A stretch of DNA of 58,069 nucleotides from Bacteroidales bacterium (GTDB taxonomy: Bacteria; Bacteroidota; Bacteroidia; Bacteroidales; P3), in NCBI GenBank assembly GCA_017455205.1, contig JAFTBM010000059.1:1-58069 (forward strand), written 5' to 3'. A program made the position numbers and the translations under genes. Below, piece after piece: positions 42,884 through 51,360 of the stretch. The notes below the pieces were generated by a model that did not search any database, was not told the origin of the DNA, and was given only the letters and a program-made list of their open reading frames with translations. Each line of letters starts with the position of its first letter. The stretch's first letter is position 1.

Positions 42884-43403
42884 CGCGGATGTTCAACCAG
42901 CGTGCATAGCCGAGAAGCGTAGCGAAATGGTAATCCACCAAGTGTGGTTTTTCTCTCCCCACTGGATTGTCTTCGCCGATGAGTACGGTGGTCATCCCCG
43001 CTCGGCGGCCAAAGAGCATATCGGTCATAGAATCGCCCACCATCGTGCATTCTTTCAGCCGCAGGCTGGGATAGTCGTGTCGTGCCTGCAGGGCCATACC
43101 GATGTTGGGTTTTCGATTGAAGCTCCTCGAATGCGCCAAGTCGGGGCAATGGTAGATGCGGTCAATGCCAGGTGCCTCGGCAGCGAGCTTGCTATGCACG
43201 GCAGCGAGGTCGGCCTCGGTCATTAGGCCTTTGCCTATGCCCTGCTGGTTGGTGGCTACCAGCACAAGGTCGAAGCACCTGTGCAGCAGCCTCACAGCCT
43301 CTGCCACCCCAGGCAGCAGCACCAACTCTTCGGGCGACTTGACGTAGTCGTCCCGTCGCAGCTCGTTGAGCACTCCATCGCGGTCGAGGAAAACAGCCTT
43401 CAT
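42867..43403 (-). CDS. gmhB: D-glycero-D-manno-heptose 1,7-bisphosphate 7-phosphatase
   Basis: 178 residues, HAD superfamily of the HisB-N/GmhB type. Motif I is FLDRDGVLNELR with the nucleophile Asp and DGV; motif II is LVATNQQGIGKG; motif IV is VGDSMTDML. The Cys-rich zinc loop of the classic E. coli enzyme is reduced here: only YHCPDLAH remains and the CxC half is not seen. It removes the 7-phosphate from heptose 1,7-bisphosphate. Last gene of the heptose operon; 4-nt overlap with the nucleotidyltransferase upstream and 17-nt tail overlap with the convergent ABC ATPase gene. Confidence 0.88.
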   Translation of the reverse strand: MKAVFLDRDGVLNELRRDDYVKSPEELVLLPGVAEAVRLLHRCFDLVLVATNQQGIGKGLMTEADLAAVHSKLAAEAPGIDRIYHCPDLAHSRSFNRKPNIGMALQARHDYPSLRLKECTMVGDSMTDMLFGRRAGMTTVLIGEDNPVGREKPHLVDYHFATLLGYARWLNIRVRGEE

Positions 43404-44107
43404 AGCAGCGGTAGTTCATGCTGGGCGCGTGCGTAGTCGGCTGGCACGCCAATGTCGATAAAATAGCCACTCTCGGCATAGGCGAAGAAGGGTTGCGAGG
43501 CGTACTGCCGCTGCATGAGGTCGGTTTCAAACGAGAAGGCTTGGCCGAGACTATAGCCTTCCAGGAGGCTACGCCGAAGTCGGTAGATGCCCCCATTAAT
43601 CAGACTGCTCCCAGCTGTGGCCGACTTCTCACGGAATGCCACCACGCGCCCTTCGGCATTGCACTCCACTGCACCATAGCGCCCCGCATCCTCCACCCGT
43701 CGCAGCACCAGTGCCAGTGGCGTATCGTGCTGCTCGGCGAAAGCGATGAGGCGGCTATGGTCGATGCGAAAGAGCGTGTCGCCATTGAGCACCGTAATCG
43801 CGTCCTCGCAGCAGTGCTCCAGTGCGTTGCGCATAGCTCCACCAGTGCCGAGGGGGGTATGCTCCACTGCATAGTCAATCTTCAGCGAGTGGTAGGCGCA
43901 GCCGAAGTAGGCTTCCACCTGTTCATGCAGGTAGCCCGTGGCGAGCACCACGTGGCGGTAGCCACCACGCAGCAGCTCGTCGAGCAGGTAGCCGAGGAAT
44001 GGTCTTCCTCCCACTGGAGCCATCGGCTTGGGTACTCCCTCCACCGCTGGACGCAGGCGTGTGCCAAATCCGCCTGCCAGCACTATGGCTTCTCTCACTG
44101 CTTCCAT
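43400..44107 (-). CDS. hddC: D-glycero-alpha-D-manno-heptose 1-phosphate guanylyltransferase (HddC-like)
   Basis: 235 residues. A nucleotidyltransferase fold with AGGFGTRLRP (signature GGxGTRL), VPKPMAPVGGRPFL, LLNGDTLF-like VLNGDTLFRID with the metal-binding Asp, and SLINGGIYRLR. Alone it could be any sugar-1-phosphate nucleotidyltransferase; context (heptokinase, sedoheptulose isomerase, GmhB) makes it HddC, which makes GDP-D-glycero-alpha-D-manno-heptose. It overlaps the isomerase gene by 13 nt and the phosphatase gene by 4 nt. Confidence 0.85.
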   Translation of the reverse strand: MEAVREAIVLAGGFGTRLRPAVEGVPKPMAPVGGRPFLGYLLDELLRGGYRHVVLATGYLHEQVEAYFGCAYHSLKIDYAVEHTPLGTGGAMRNALEHCCEDAITVLNGDTLFRIDHSRLIAFAEQHDTPLALVLRRVEDAGRYGAVECNAEGRVVAFREKSATAGSSLINGGIYRLRRSLLEGYSLGQAFSFETDLMQRQYASQPFFAYAESGYFIDIGVPADYARAQHELPLL

Positions 44108-44694
44108 TCTCCAAACAGGCTCTTTTCCACCAGCTCACAGATGATGTGTCCCAACATGATGTGGCACTCCTGGATGCGCGGCGTGTCGGTGCTGGGCACA
44201 TTGAGCAGCAGCCCTCCCATCTCCTTCATCTTGCCGCCCGTGGCACCAGTGAGCGAAATGGTTTGCACTCCCAATTCGCGACACACCTTGTAGGCTTCCA
44301 CGATGTTGGCACTATTGCCCGATGTGGAGATGCCCACCAGCACGTCGCCCTGCCGAGCCGTGCCTCGGAGCAGACGGGCAAACACCTGGTCGTAGCCATA
44401 GTCGTTGCCCACGGCGGTCAGGTAGGAGCTGTTGCAGTGGAGGGCTTCGGCGTTCAAAGGTGGGCGGTCGAAGTAGAATCTTCCGCTCAACTCGGCTGCC
44501 AGGTGCTGGGCATCGGCTGCCGAGCCACCGTTGCCGCAGAAGTGTATCTTGCCCCCAGCACGCAACGTGGCCTCTATCATTTGTGCTGCACGCCCCACAC
44601 GCGACATCAATTCCTCATCGGATAGCACCGCCTGCTTGACGGCTATGCTTTGCCCGATGGCTTCTTTGATACGATTTATCTCCATGGCTACCAA
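44095..44694 (-). CDS. gmhA: Sedoheptulose 7-phosphate isomerase (GmhA-like SIS protein)
   Basis: 199 residues, one SIS domain: GGKIHFCGNGGSAADAQHLAAELSGRFYFDRPPL, GDVLVGISTSGNSANIVEA, TISLTGATGGKM. HFCGNGGSAADAQH is characteristic of GmhA/DiaA. It converts sedoheptulose 7-phosphate to D-glycero-D-manno-heptose 7-phosphate, the first step of the pathway in this operon. The gene starts directly after the kinase gene (1 nt) and overlaps hddC by 13 nt. Confidence 0.9.
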   Translation of the reverse strand: MVAMEINRIKEAIGQSIAVKQAVLSDEELMSRVGRAAQMIEATLRAGGKIHFCGNGGSAADAQHLAAELSGRFYFDRPPLNAEALHCNSSYLTAVGNDYGYDQVFARLLRGTARQGDVLVGISTSGNSANIVEAYKVCRELGVQTISLTGATGGKMKEMGGLLLNVPSTDTPRIQECHIMLGHIICELVEKSLFGEWKQ

Positions 44695-45717
44695 TTAGTG
44701 TATTGTCCAAGTCTTCAGCCCCTCGGCGGTGAAGTCGTAGCGCTTGGTCTCGCCACCGAAGCGACCCAACGCCTCGCGCACGGCGAAACGCGACAGCCCA
44801 GGGCAGTAGAAGAACATGAATCCACCACCACCCGCACCGCTTATCTTTCCCCCCGTGGCACCTGCCGCGATGGCCGCCTCGTAGATGGCATCGATGCGGG
44901 GATTGCTCACGCTGCTGGCCATCTGCTTTTTGTGTTCCCACCCGAAGCGAAGTATCTCGCCGATATCGTCCACACGGCCTTTGAGCAATGCCTCTTTCAT
45001 CTGCTGCGCCTGTTCCTTGAGGCGGTGCATGCTCTCGATGCTCTGCTGGTTGCCACCGCGGACGTTGCGCTGCTGCTCGCGGATGATGTCGGCACTGACG
45101 TGGCTGGTGTCCGTCCAGTAGAGCAGCAGGTTGTGGTTAAGCTCGTCAATATAGCGCTGGCGCACCCGCAGGGGGTTCACTATCACGTTCTCGCCGTGAA
45201 ACTCCATGTAGTTGAACCCGCCGAAGGTGGCTGCATACTGGTCCTGCTTGCCCCCCTCGAGCCCGAGGTCTTGGCGCTCAATCTCGTAGGCCAAGCGGGC
45301 GATATCGTATTCGCCCAGTGGCAGTTTGAGCCATTCCACGTAGGCCCCGAGAATCGAGACCACCAGCGTAGACGAGGTGCCCAAGCCTCCCCCCACGGGT
45401 GCATCCACAAACGAGGCTATCCGCAGCGACAGCGGATGGTGGACGTACTGCTTCACTATGCGGTTATACACTCCCTTGTGCAGCACAAAGTAGCCCTCGG
45501 TGTCCACCTCCATGGCATCGGTGTAGACTTCGCGAAGCCCCATGTCGGGAGCGAGGAACTCCACCCTGCCATCGTCGGTGGGTTCAATGGTGGTGTAGGC
45601 TGCCATGCTGATGGTGGCATTGAGGATGGCCCCGCCGTAGAGGTCGGAGTAGGGGGAGACGTCGGTGCCTCCACCGGCCAACCCCAGCCGCAATGGCGCT
45701 TTGCTTCTGATGGTCAT
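44695..45717 (-). CDS. hddA: D-glycero-alpha-D-manno-heptose 7-phosphate kinase (HddA-like)
   Basis: 340 residues, GHMP kinase: LRLGLAGGGTDVSPYSD at the start, ATP-binding PVGGGLGTSSTLVVSILGA in the middle, and SGAGGGGFMFFYC at the end. The start and glycine motifs are those of HddA and related sugar kinases. It phosphorylates C1 of heptose 7-phosphate to the alpha-1,7-bisphosphate. This route, rather than HldE, leads to GDP-heptose used in S-layer or surface glycans, not the ADP-heptose of LPS core. 4-nt overlap with the glycosyltransferase gene. Confidence 0.9.
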   Translation of the reverse strand: MTIRSKAPLRLGLAGGGTDVSPYSDLYGGAILNATISMAAYTTIEPTDDGRVEFLAPDMGLREVYTDAMEVDTEGYFVLHKGVYNRIVKQYVHHPLSLRIASFVDAPVGGGLGTSSTLVVSILGAYVEWLKLPLGEYDIARLAYEIERQDLGLEGGKQDQYAATFGGFNYMEFHGENVIVNPLRVRQRYIDELNHNLLLYWTDTSHVSADIIREQQRNVRGGNQQSIESMHRLKEQAQQMKEALLKGRVDDIGEILRFGWEHKKQMASSVSNPRIDAIYEAAIAAGATGGKISGAGGGGFMFFYCPGLSRFAVREALGRFGGETKRYDFTAEGLKTWTIH

Positions 45718-46865
45718 GGCTTTGAGGTTGATTGAATTTCACCAGCGAGCTGGCTAATAGTGTCGGTCATGCGGCTCCAAGCATATTTCTTCCGCTCTTC
45801 GGCCACCCCCGCTTCGAGCCTCTGCTGCCATCCCTCGTCGTAGAAACGCGCCATGGCGTTGGCGATAGCACCCGCCTCGGGCGGCACCACGAAGCCCACC
45901 TGCCCATCGGGCACCGTCTCGGGCAACCCGCCCACGTTGGTAACCACCATCGGGCGGACAAAGTGGAAGGCTATCTGTGTCACGCCACTCTGCGTGGCGC
46001 TCTTGTAGGGTTGCACCACCAAGTCGGCAGCGCAGAAGCAGCGGTTCACCTCGCTGTCGGGGATAAAGTCGGTCAGCATCACCAAGCGGTCGGCGATGCC
46101 CAGCCGCTCAATCTGCTCCATATAGGGGGCGGGATTGCCGTAGAACTCGCCAGCCACTATGAGCTTCACGCCCAATGCGGCCAAGCGGCTGTCGGCCATA
46201 GCCTCAAGCAGCAGGTCGAGCCCCTTGTAGTCGCGGATAAAGCCGAAGAAGATTGCATACCGCCCCTCGGGAGCGAGACCCAGCAGTCGGCGTGCCTCGG
46301 CGCGTGGGAGCGTGGCACCATAGTGGTCGTAGAGCGGATGGGGGCAGAAGGCACGCGGCTTGCAGTGCCGAGGGTCGAACTGGTCGGCATCTTCCAGTAC
46401 CGACCGGCTCATGGCCACCATGCCATCCACCGACCCTACGAAGTAGCGGGCAAAGGCTTGGTCGCCCACGCGGTGCTCGTGGGGAATCAGATTGTCGAGG
46501 ATGCTAATTCTGGCCCCCACACCGCGACGTGCCACGCGGTTCACCGTCCCCAGCGCTGGCGCCATGAAAGGCAGCCAGAACTTGGTGATGAGCAAGTCGG
46601 GTCGCTGCCTGCGGATATAACGCCCCGTGCGCCACCAGCTCAGCGGGTTGATGGCATTGAGCATCCTGCGGATGCGGAGTCCCTCGGGGGCGGGCTCGGT
46701 GCTGTACTGCGTCTTCCCTGGGAAGAGCAGCGAGGGGTACTGCAGCGTGAAGGTTACCACCTCCACCTCGGCTCCCAAGGCTTGGTACTCACGAGCCAGC
46801 CGCTCGTTGAACGCGGTCAGCCCGCCACGGTAGGGCCACGCTGTCCCCAGTATGATGACTTTCAT
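45714..46865 (-). CDS. GT4-family glycosyltransferase
   Basis: 383 residues, GT-B fold. The N-terminus has GTAWPYRGGLTAFNERLAREY, typical of glycosyltransferases of the GT4/GT1 type. The C-terminal half holds YAIFFGFIRDYKGLDLLLEAMA and DLVVQPYKSATQSGVTQIAFHF; the latter corresponds to the EPFGxxxxEA nucleotide-sugar site in altered form. No signal peptide; cytoplasmic or membrane-peripheral. As first gene of the GDP-heptose operon it may transfer heptose or assemble the glycan that carries it; the donor cannot be proven from sequence. Type 2 phased element F lies about 200 nt upstream in the divergent gap. Confidence 0.85.
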   Translation of the reverse strand: MKVIILGTAWPYRGGLTAFNERLAREYQALGAEVEVVTFTLQYPSLLFPGKTQYSTEPAPEGLRIRRMLNAINPLSWWRTGRYIRRQRPDLLITKFWLPFMAPALGTVNRVARRGVGARISILDNLIPHEHRVGDQAFARYFVGSVDGMVAMSRSVLEDADQFDPRHCKPRAFCPHPLYDHYGATLPRAEARRLLGLAPEGRYAIFFGFIRDYKGLDLLLEAMADSRLAALGVKLIVAGEFYGNPAPYMEQIERLGIADRLVMLTDFIPDSEVNRCFCAADLVVQPYKSATQSGVTQIAFHFVRPMVVTNVGGLPETVPDGQVGFVVPPEAGAIANAMARFYDEGWQQRLEAGVAEERKKYAWSRMTDTISQLAGEIQSTSKP

Positions 46866-47060
46866 AACGCTATTGCCAGTGGCTTACTTCGACTTGCTTT
46901 TTTCCTTCTAATAACTCCGTTTTCCCCTTTTTATTGCCCCCGACTGCAAAAAATGGTGCCCCCCGAATAACATTGCCTCGAAACAGGTGTCCGGACAAAC
47001 TATTTCGCACACGAACTAATTTCACCCCCCAACCACCCTCCGCACTTCACCCCCGCATTC

Positions 47061-47137
47061 GCCCCGTATCTTCACCGCCCGGATACGGACTTGATACGGA
47101 GCGGATACGGAGTGGATACGGAGTGGATACGGAGCGG
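47061..47137 (+). repeat. 11-nt phased intergenic element, type 2, copy F
   Basis: Seven 11-nt units: GCCCCGTATCT, TCACCGCCCGG, ATACGGACTTG, ATACGGAGCGG, ATACGGAGTGG twice, ATACGGAGCGG. It matches copy E (30178-30254) in reverse orientation, including TCACCGCyCGG and ATACGGACTTG. It lies in the 605-bp divergent gap 46866-47470; no gene is seen in the rest. Confidence 0.88.
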
Positions 47138-47451
47138 ATGCCTACCTATGATTGATTTCCAGGATATTAGATGCTTATTCGATGTCTATTGCTTTGATAT
47201 TTCGATGTTTGAGGATGGGAAATGAGTCTGTCGGCGGGGCGAAGTTGAAGTGGGGAAAATGGGGGCGAAAAATAAAGTAGTTCGCGCACGAAGTAATTTT
47301 CGGGGGCGTTTCGGGAGCTATTTTGGGGCATTCGGGCGGTTGGAAAGTCGGTGGAGGGGGGACGGCTGCGGTGGGCGGGGAACGAGGTGCATTTGTGGAG
47401 GAAACGGAGTTGGCAGAGTGAAATTTCGGCTGGCGGAAATAAAAAAATGTG

Positions 47452-47459
47452 TATATTTG
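47452..47459 (+). promoter_or_regulatory. -7 box TATATTTG for the PorD-like gene
   Basis: TATATTTGCAGATGAGAGG lies just ahead of the ATG at 47471. It gives a very short leader that would begin around the GAGAGG ribosome site. Confidence 0.65.
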
Positions 47460-47470
47460 CAGATGAGAGG

Positions 47471-48394
47471 ATGAGAAGATTGTTGCTCATAACGTTGATA
47501 ATGAGTGGACTGTGCGTAGCCAAGGCGCAAGAGTTCCGCTGCAATGTGCAGGTGAATAGTCAGAAACTGATGACCACCACGCAGGCTTACGAGTCGGCGG
47601 GCGACAAGAAGGTGTTTGAGAATATGCAGCATGCCATAGAGGACTTCGTCAATGGGCGGAAGTGGACCAACCTCAAGATGGAGCAGGTGGAGCAGATTGA
47701 ATGCTCGATAGCGCTGATACTCAACACCCGCTCGTCGGCCACCGACTTTGCGGGTCAGCTTCAGGTGCAGCTCAAGCGCCCTGTCTACAATTCCACCTAC
47801 ACCACGGGCTTGTTCAACTACATGGAGAGTGGCAACTTCAATTTCAGCTTTAACGAGACGCAGCCGCTCGACTTCGACCTCAATAGCTTCTACGGCAACC
47901 TATCGTCGACGGTGGGCTACTACTGCTACCTGCTGCTGGGCATCTACTTCGACAGTTATATGCCCGATGGAGGCGAGCCGTTCTATCAGTTGGCGCAGCA
48001 GGTGCAGCAGTCGGCAGAGGGAAGTGGATACGTGGGTTGGCGAGGTGGCGAGGGCTCCAAGAGCCGCTATTGGTTTATGGAGAACCACACCAACAGTGCC
48101 TATGCTGCCCTGCACGAGGCTTATTACAGCTATCATCGGCTGGGGCTCGACATGATGACCAAAGACCAGCCAGCGGCACGCAAGGCCATCATCGAGGCCC
48201 TGCGAAGCCTGCGGCAGGTCCACAGCAAGCGGAGCAACTTGCTCTCGGTGCAGCAGTTTATGGATGTCAAGATACAGGAGATAGTCTCCATCTTCACGCC
48301 CGCCCCGGCGCAGGAGCAGAAGGAGGTGTATGACCTGGTGAAGGAGATTGCGCCGATACATGTGGTGAAACTCAACAATTTCAATACAAAATAA
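47471..48394 (+). CDS. porD: PorD-like protein (DUF4835), T9SS-associated
   Basis: 307 residues with a signal peptide ending near VAKAQ, then EFRCNVQVNSQKL, the start typical of DUF4835. Further landmarks: FVNGRKWTNLKMEQVEQIECS, LNTRSSATDFAGQLQVQLKRPVYNSTY, ETQPLDFDLNSFYGNLSSTVGYYCYLLLGIYFDSY, GGEPFYQLAQQV. DUF4835 includes PorD, found in genomes with the type IX secretion system and periplasmic or outer-membrane-associated; its exact role is unsettled. This fits the T9SS-sorted giant protein at 12649. The start at 47471 matches the promoter; the frame upstream would cross it. Next gene starts 16 nt after the stop. Confidence 0.88.
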   Translation: MRRLLLITLIMSGLCVAKAQEFRCNVQVNSQKLMTTTQAYESAGDKKVFENMQHAIEDFVNGRKWTNLKMEQVEQIECSIALILNTRSSATDFAGQLQVQLKRPVYNSTYTTGLFNYMESGNFNFSFNETQPLDFDLNSFYGNLSSTVGYYCYLLLGIYFDSYMPDGGEPFYQLAQQVQQSAEGSGYVGWRGGEGSKSRYWFMENHTNSAYAALHEAYYSYHRLGLDMMTKDQPAARKAIIEALRSLRQVHSKRSNLLSVQQFMDVKIQEIVSIFTPAPAQEQKEVYDLVKEIAPIHVVKLNNFNTK

Positions 48395-48410
48395 ATACCC
48401 AACCCAAAAC

Positions 48411-49727
48411 ATGACACAGATACCGATACAACGAGAGACGATAGACCGCATAGCGGCGGCCAACAAGATTGCCAACCCTGGCAAGGCGAGCATCCGTGAG
48501 ATGCGCAAGATGATACAGGACGTGGAGGCCGAGACGGGCATCCGCTTCGTGAAGATGGAGATGGGCATCCCTGGCCTGCCGGCACCGCAGGTGGGTGTGG
48601 AGGCACAGATAGAGGCACTGCGCAGCGGTGTGGCCAGCATCTACCCCGAGATTTACGGCACGGCCGACTTCAAGCGGGAGGCAGCCCGATTTGTGAAGAA
48701 TTTCCTCGACGTGGAGGTAACGCCCGATTGCTGTGTGCCGACGGTGGGGTCGATGCAGGCTGGCTTCGCCTCGTTCCTCACGCTGACGCGCTATGATGCA
48801 CGCAAGACCAAGGTGCTTTTCATCGACCCAGGTTTCCCCGTGCAGAAGCAGCAGTGCCGTGTGCTGGGCATTGAGATGAAGGCATTCGACGTCTATGAAT
48901 ACCGCGGCGACCGCCTGCGTGAGAAGCTGGAAGAGGAGCTTCGCGACGGCGATGTGGCCTGCTTGATTTACAGTTCGCCCAACAATCCCGCCTGGTTCTG
49001 CTTCACCGACCATGAGCTTCGCATCATCGGCGAGATGGCCAACAAATACGGTGTGGTGGTGATTGAGGATGCAGCCTACTTCCTGATGGACTTCCGCAAA
49101 GATTACTCCGTGCCAGGGAAGGCACCATTCCAGCCGACGGTGGCCAAGTATACCGACCGCTATGTGCTGATGATCAGTGGGTCGAAGAGCTTCAGCTATG
49201 CTGGCGAGCGTATTGCCATGATGGTGTGCAGCCCGATGCTCTACAATATGGAGTGCCCCGACCTCGGGCGCTACTACAGCCAAACCCAGTTGGGTCGTGC
49301 CTTGATATTTGGCACACTCTATTGCCTTTCCAGTGGCACTGCACATAGTGTCCAGTACGCCATGGCCGCTATGCTTAAAGGAGCCAACGAGGGTACGTTC
49401 AACTTCGTCAAGGACATCAAGGAGTATGGAGAGAAGGCGGGTGTGATGAAGCGGCTGTTTACCGACAACGGGTTCTACATCGTCTACGACAAGGATATGG
49501 GCGAGGATATCGGCGACGGTTTCTATTTCACCTTCTGCTACCCCGGATTCGGCGGTGTGGAGCTGCTGAACGAGCTGATACGCTATGGCATCAGTGCCAT
49601 AGCCCTTGACATCACGGGTAGCCACAAGGAGGGCATCCGAGCCTGTGTGGCACTGGTGCAGCGCGATCAGTTCCCCGACATGAAGGAGCGGCTGGAGGCA
49701 TTCCACCGCGACCATCCTGTGGCGTAA
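48411..49727 (+). CDS. PLP-dependent class I/II aminotransferase
   Basis: 438 residues. Fold-type I features: EIYGTADFKREAARFV, SPNNPAWFCF, VVVIEDAAYFLMDF with the PLP-binding Asp, and SGSKSFSYAGERI with the Schiff-base lysine (SxSKxxxxxGxR). It resembles aspartate/aromatic aminotransferases of Bacteroidota. The YAGERIAMM stretch and the missing N-terminal arm point to the subgroup often called pyridoxal phosphate-dependent aminotransferase, without a known substrate. Begins 16 nt after porD, possibly co-transcribed; ends 3 nt before the convergent cls stop. Confidence 0.85.
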   Translation: MTQIPIQRETIDRIAAANKIANPGKASIREMRKMIQDVEAETGIRFVKMEMGIPGLPAPQVGVEAQIEALRSGVASIYPEIYGTADFKREAARFVKNFLDVEVTPDCCVPTVGSMQAGFASFLTLTRYDARKTKVLFIDPGFPVQKQQCRVLGIEMKAFDVYEYRGDRLREKLEEELRDGDVACLIYSSPNNPAWFCFTDHELRIIGEMANKYGVVVIEDAAYFLMDFRKDYSVPGKAPFQPTVAKYTDRYVLMISGSKSFSYAGERIAMMVCSPMLYNMECPDLGRYYSQTQLGRALIFGTLYCLSSGTAHSVQYAMAAMLKGANEGTFNFVKDIKEYGEKAGVMKRLFTDNGFYIVYDKDMGEDIGDGFYFTFCYPGFGGVELLNELIRYGISAIALDITGSHKEGIRACVALVQRDQFPDMKERLEAFHRDHPVA

Positions 49728-49730
49728 GGC

Positions 49731-51143
49731 TCACAGCAATGGTGTGAGCAACCGAGCGAAGCCGTTGGCAAACTTGCGGGTGAGGGGGCGGCGGGGCCAG
49801 TCGGCGGGGCTGACGGCGGTGCATTCTGCCATATCAGCAAGGAATATCTCGCGCTGGTGGATGGCGAGCTCGGGGGAATAGATGAAGGCATTCACCTCGA
49901 AGTTCTGACCAAAGGAGCGGCTGTCGATATTGGTGGAGCCGATGGTGAGGAAATCATCGTCGCAGACCATCGTCTTGGCGTGTAGGTAGCCTTTATGGTA
50001 GAGGTAGACTTTGACGCCAGCATCGAGGACATCCTGGAAGTAGGATTCGGATGCGTAGAGCATAATGACACCGCGGTCGTCGGTGTCGGGTAGCATGAGG
50101 CGGACGTCGACTCCGGCGAGGGCAGCGTTGCGCAGGGCAAGTAGAATCGGTTCGCTGGGAATGAAGTAAGGGGATTGGAGGTAGAGGTAGCGTCGGCTTT
50201 GGGCGATGATTTGCACCATGCCCTGCATGACGGTGTCCCATTCGTCCATCGGCCCAGAGGTAACAATCTGCACTGGTGCGGGCGAGGTGGCGAGGTGGCT
50301 TACCTGAGGGAAGAAGTCGGGTCGGTCGAGCAGCTCTTTGGTGCAGAAGCGCCAGTCGGCCAGCAAGGCCACTTCGAGCTGTGCGGCGGCAGACCCCTCA
50401 ATGCGGATGTGGGTGTCGCGCCAGATGCCGTGGTGGATGCCGTCGCGGTAGCGGCGAGCGATGTTCATGCCCCCAGTGTAGCCGATATGGCCATCGATGA
50501 CGACGATTTTGCGGTGGGTACGGCAATTGACATCGCGCGTGAACATTGAGGGGATGAATTTGAGGAAGGATTTCACCTTGACGCCACCCTGGCTCATGTG
50601 GTCGTAGTAGCGGCGGCGGACAAAGAGGTTGGCGAAGCTGTCGTACATCAGGCGAACATCGAGTCCCTGTTGTGCTTTTGCAATCAGGAGGTTGGCCAAT
50701 TCTCGCCCTACCTCGTCGTCCTCAATCTTATAGAATTGAATGTGGACGTAGCGGGTGGCGTGGGAAATATCGTCGAGCAGGGATTGGAACATGGGGGTGA
50801 AGTCGGTGAAGATGCGTACGTCGTTGTCGAGGAAGAGGGGGGCATCGTTAGCGTTGTGCATCATGTCGGCGAGCTTGGTATACTTGTCGTCGGGGGGGTG
50901 GTTGGTGATGTGCGATTGGCATGCTTTGTTGCGGAGGTCAGCGAGGATGCGCATTTCGTCGGGGCGGATAACGCGCGTGCTGCGGTGGTTCTTCCCAAAA
51001 ATGAAGTAGAAGACGAGGCCGATAGCTGGCAGGAAGATGAGAATCATCACCCAAAAGATAGCGATGCCAGGTTTGCGGTTCTCCATAATGACCAGCACAA
51101 TGGAGCTGATGATAATCAGGAGGTAGAGGATTTCAAATATCAT
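49731..51143 (-). CDS. cls: Cardiolipin synthase (PLD family)
   Basis: 470 residues. Two N-terminal membrane spans (ILYLLIIISSIVLVIM; IAIFWVMILIFLPAIGLVFYFIFG) are followed by two HKD motifs, HRKIVVID and HAKTMVCDDDFLTIGSTNID, which form the phosphatidyl-transfer site. It joins two phosphatidylglycerol molecules, or PG and PE, to make cardiolipin. It is the last gene of an eight-gene minus-strand run. Its start overlaps a 75-residue protein gene by 11 nt, and its stop lies 3 nt from the convergent aminotransferase stop. Confidence 0.93.
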   Translation of the reverse strand: MIFEILYLLIIISSIVLVIMENRKPGIAIFWVMILIFLPAIGLVFYFIFGKNHRSTRVIRPDEMRILADLRNKACQSHITNHPPDDKYTKLADMMHNANDAPLFLDNDVRIFTDFTPMFQSLLDDISHATRYVHIQFYKIEDDEVGRELANLLIAKAQQGLDVRLMYDSFANLFVRRRYYDHMSQGGVKVKSFLKFIPSMFTRDVNCRTHRKIVVIDGHIGYTGGMNIARRYRDGIHHGIWRDTHIRIEGSAAAQLEVALLADWRFCTKELLDRPDFFPQVSHLATSPAPVQIVTSGPMDEWDTVMQGMVQIIAQSRRYLYLQSPYFIPSEPILLALRNAALAGVDVRLMLPDTDDRGVIMLYASESYFQDVLDAGVKVYLYHKGYLHAKTMVCDDDFLTIGSTNIDSRSFGQNFEVNAFIYSPELAIHQREIFLADMAECTAVSPADWPRRPLTRKFANGFARLLTPLL

Positions 51144-51360
51144 GGTGGCTATGTTTTATGCGGTTCTGAAGGTCGGCCACGCGGGCTGTGAGCTGCGCAA
51201 TCTGCATGTCGATGAAGTCCTGGCTGTACTTGCTGTCGCAGAAGCCGTTGCCGCGGGCGATGAAACTGGGGTCGTCGGCCTGGTCGGTGTCGAGGTCGCG
51301 GTAGCTTTCGAGCTGGCGTAGGGCTTGGTCGAGTTGCTGTTCGAGGGTGAGTGGGGTCAT
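51133..51360 (-). CDS. Small helical protein of unknown function
   Basis: 75 residues, predicted mostly helical with a C-terminal heptad-like part (DFIDMQIAQLTARVADLQNRIK). No family recognised. It is very likely real because it fills the space between the HAD phosphatase (4-nt overlap at its start) and cls (11-nt overlap at its end), with codon use like its neighbours. It might assist the membrane enzyme downstream, but nothing in the sequence shows that. Confidence 0.6.
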   Translation of the reverse strand: MTPLTLEQQLDQALRQLESYRDLDTDQADDPSFIARGNGFCDSKYSQDFIDMQIAQLTARVADLQNRIKHSHHDI

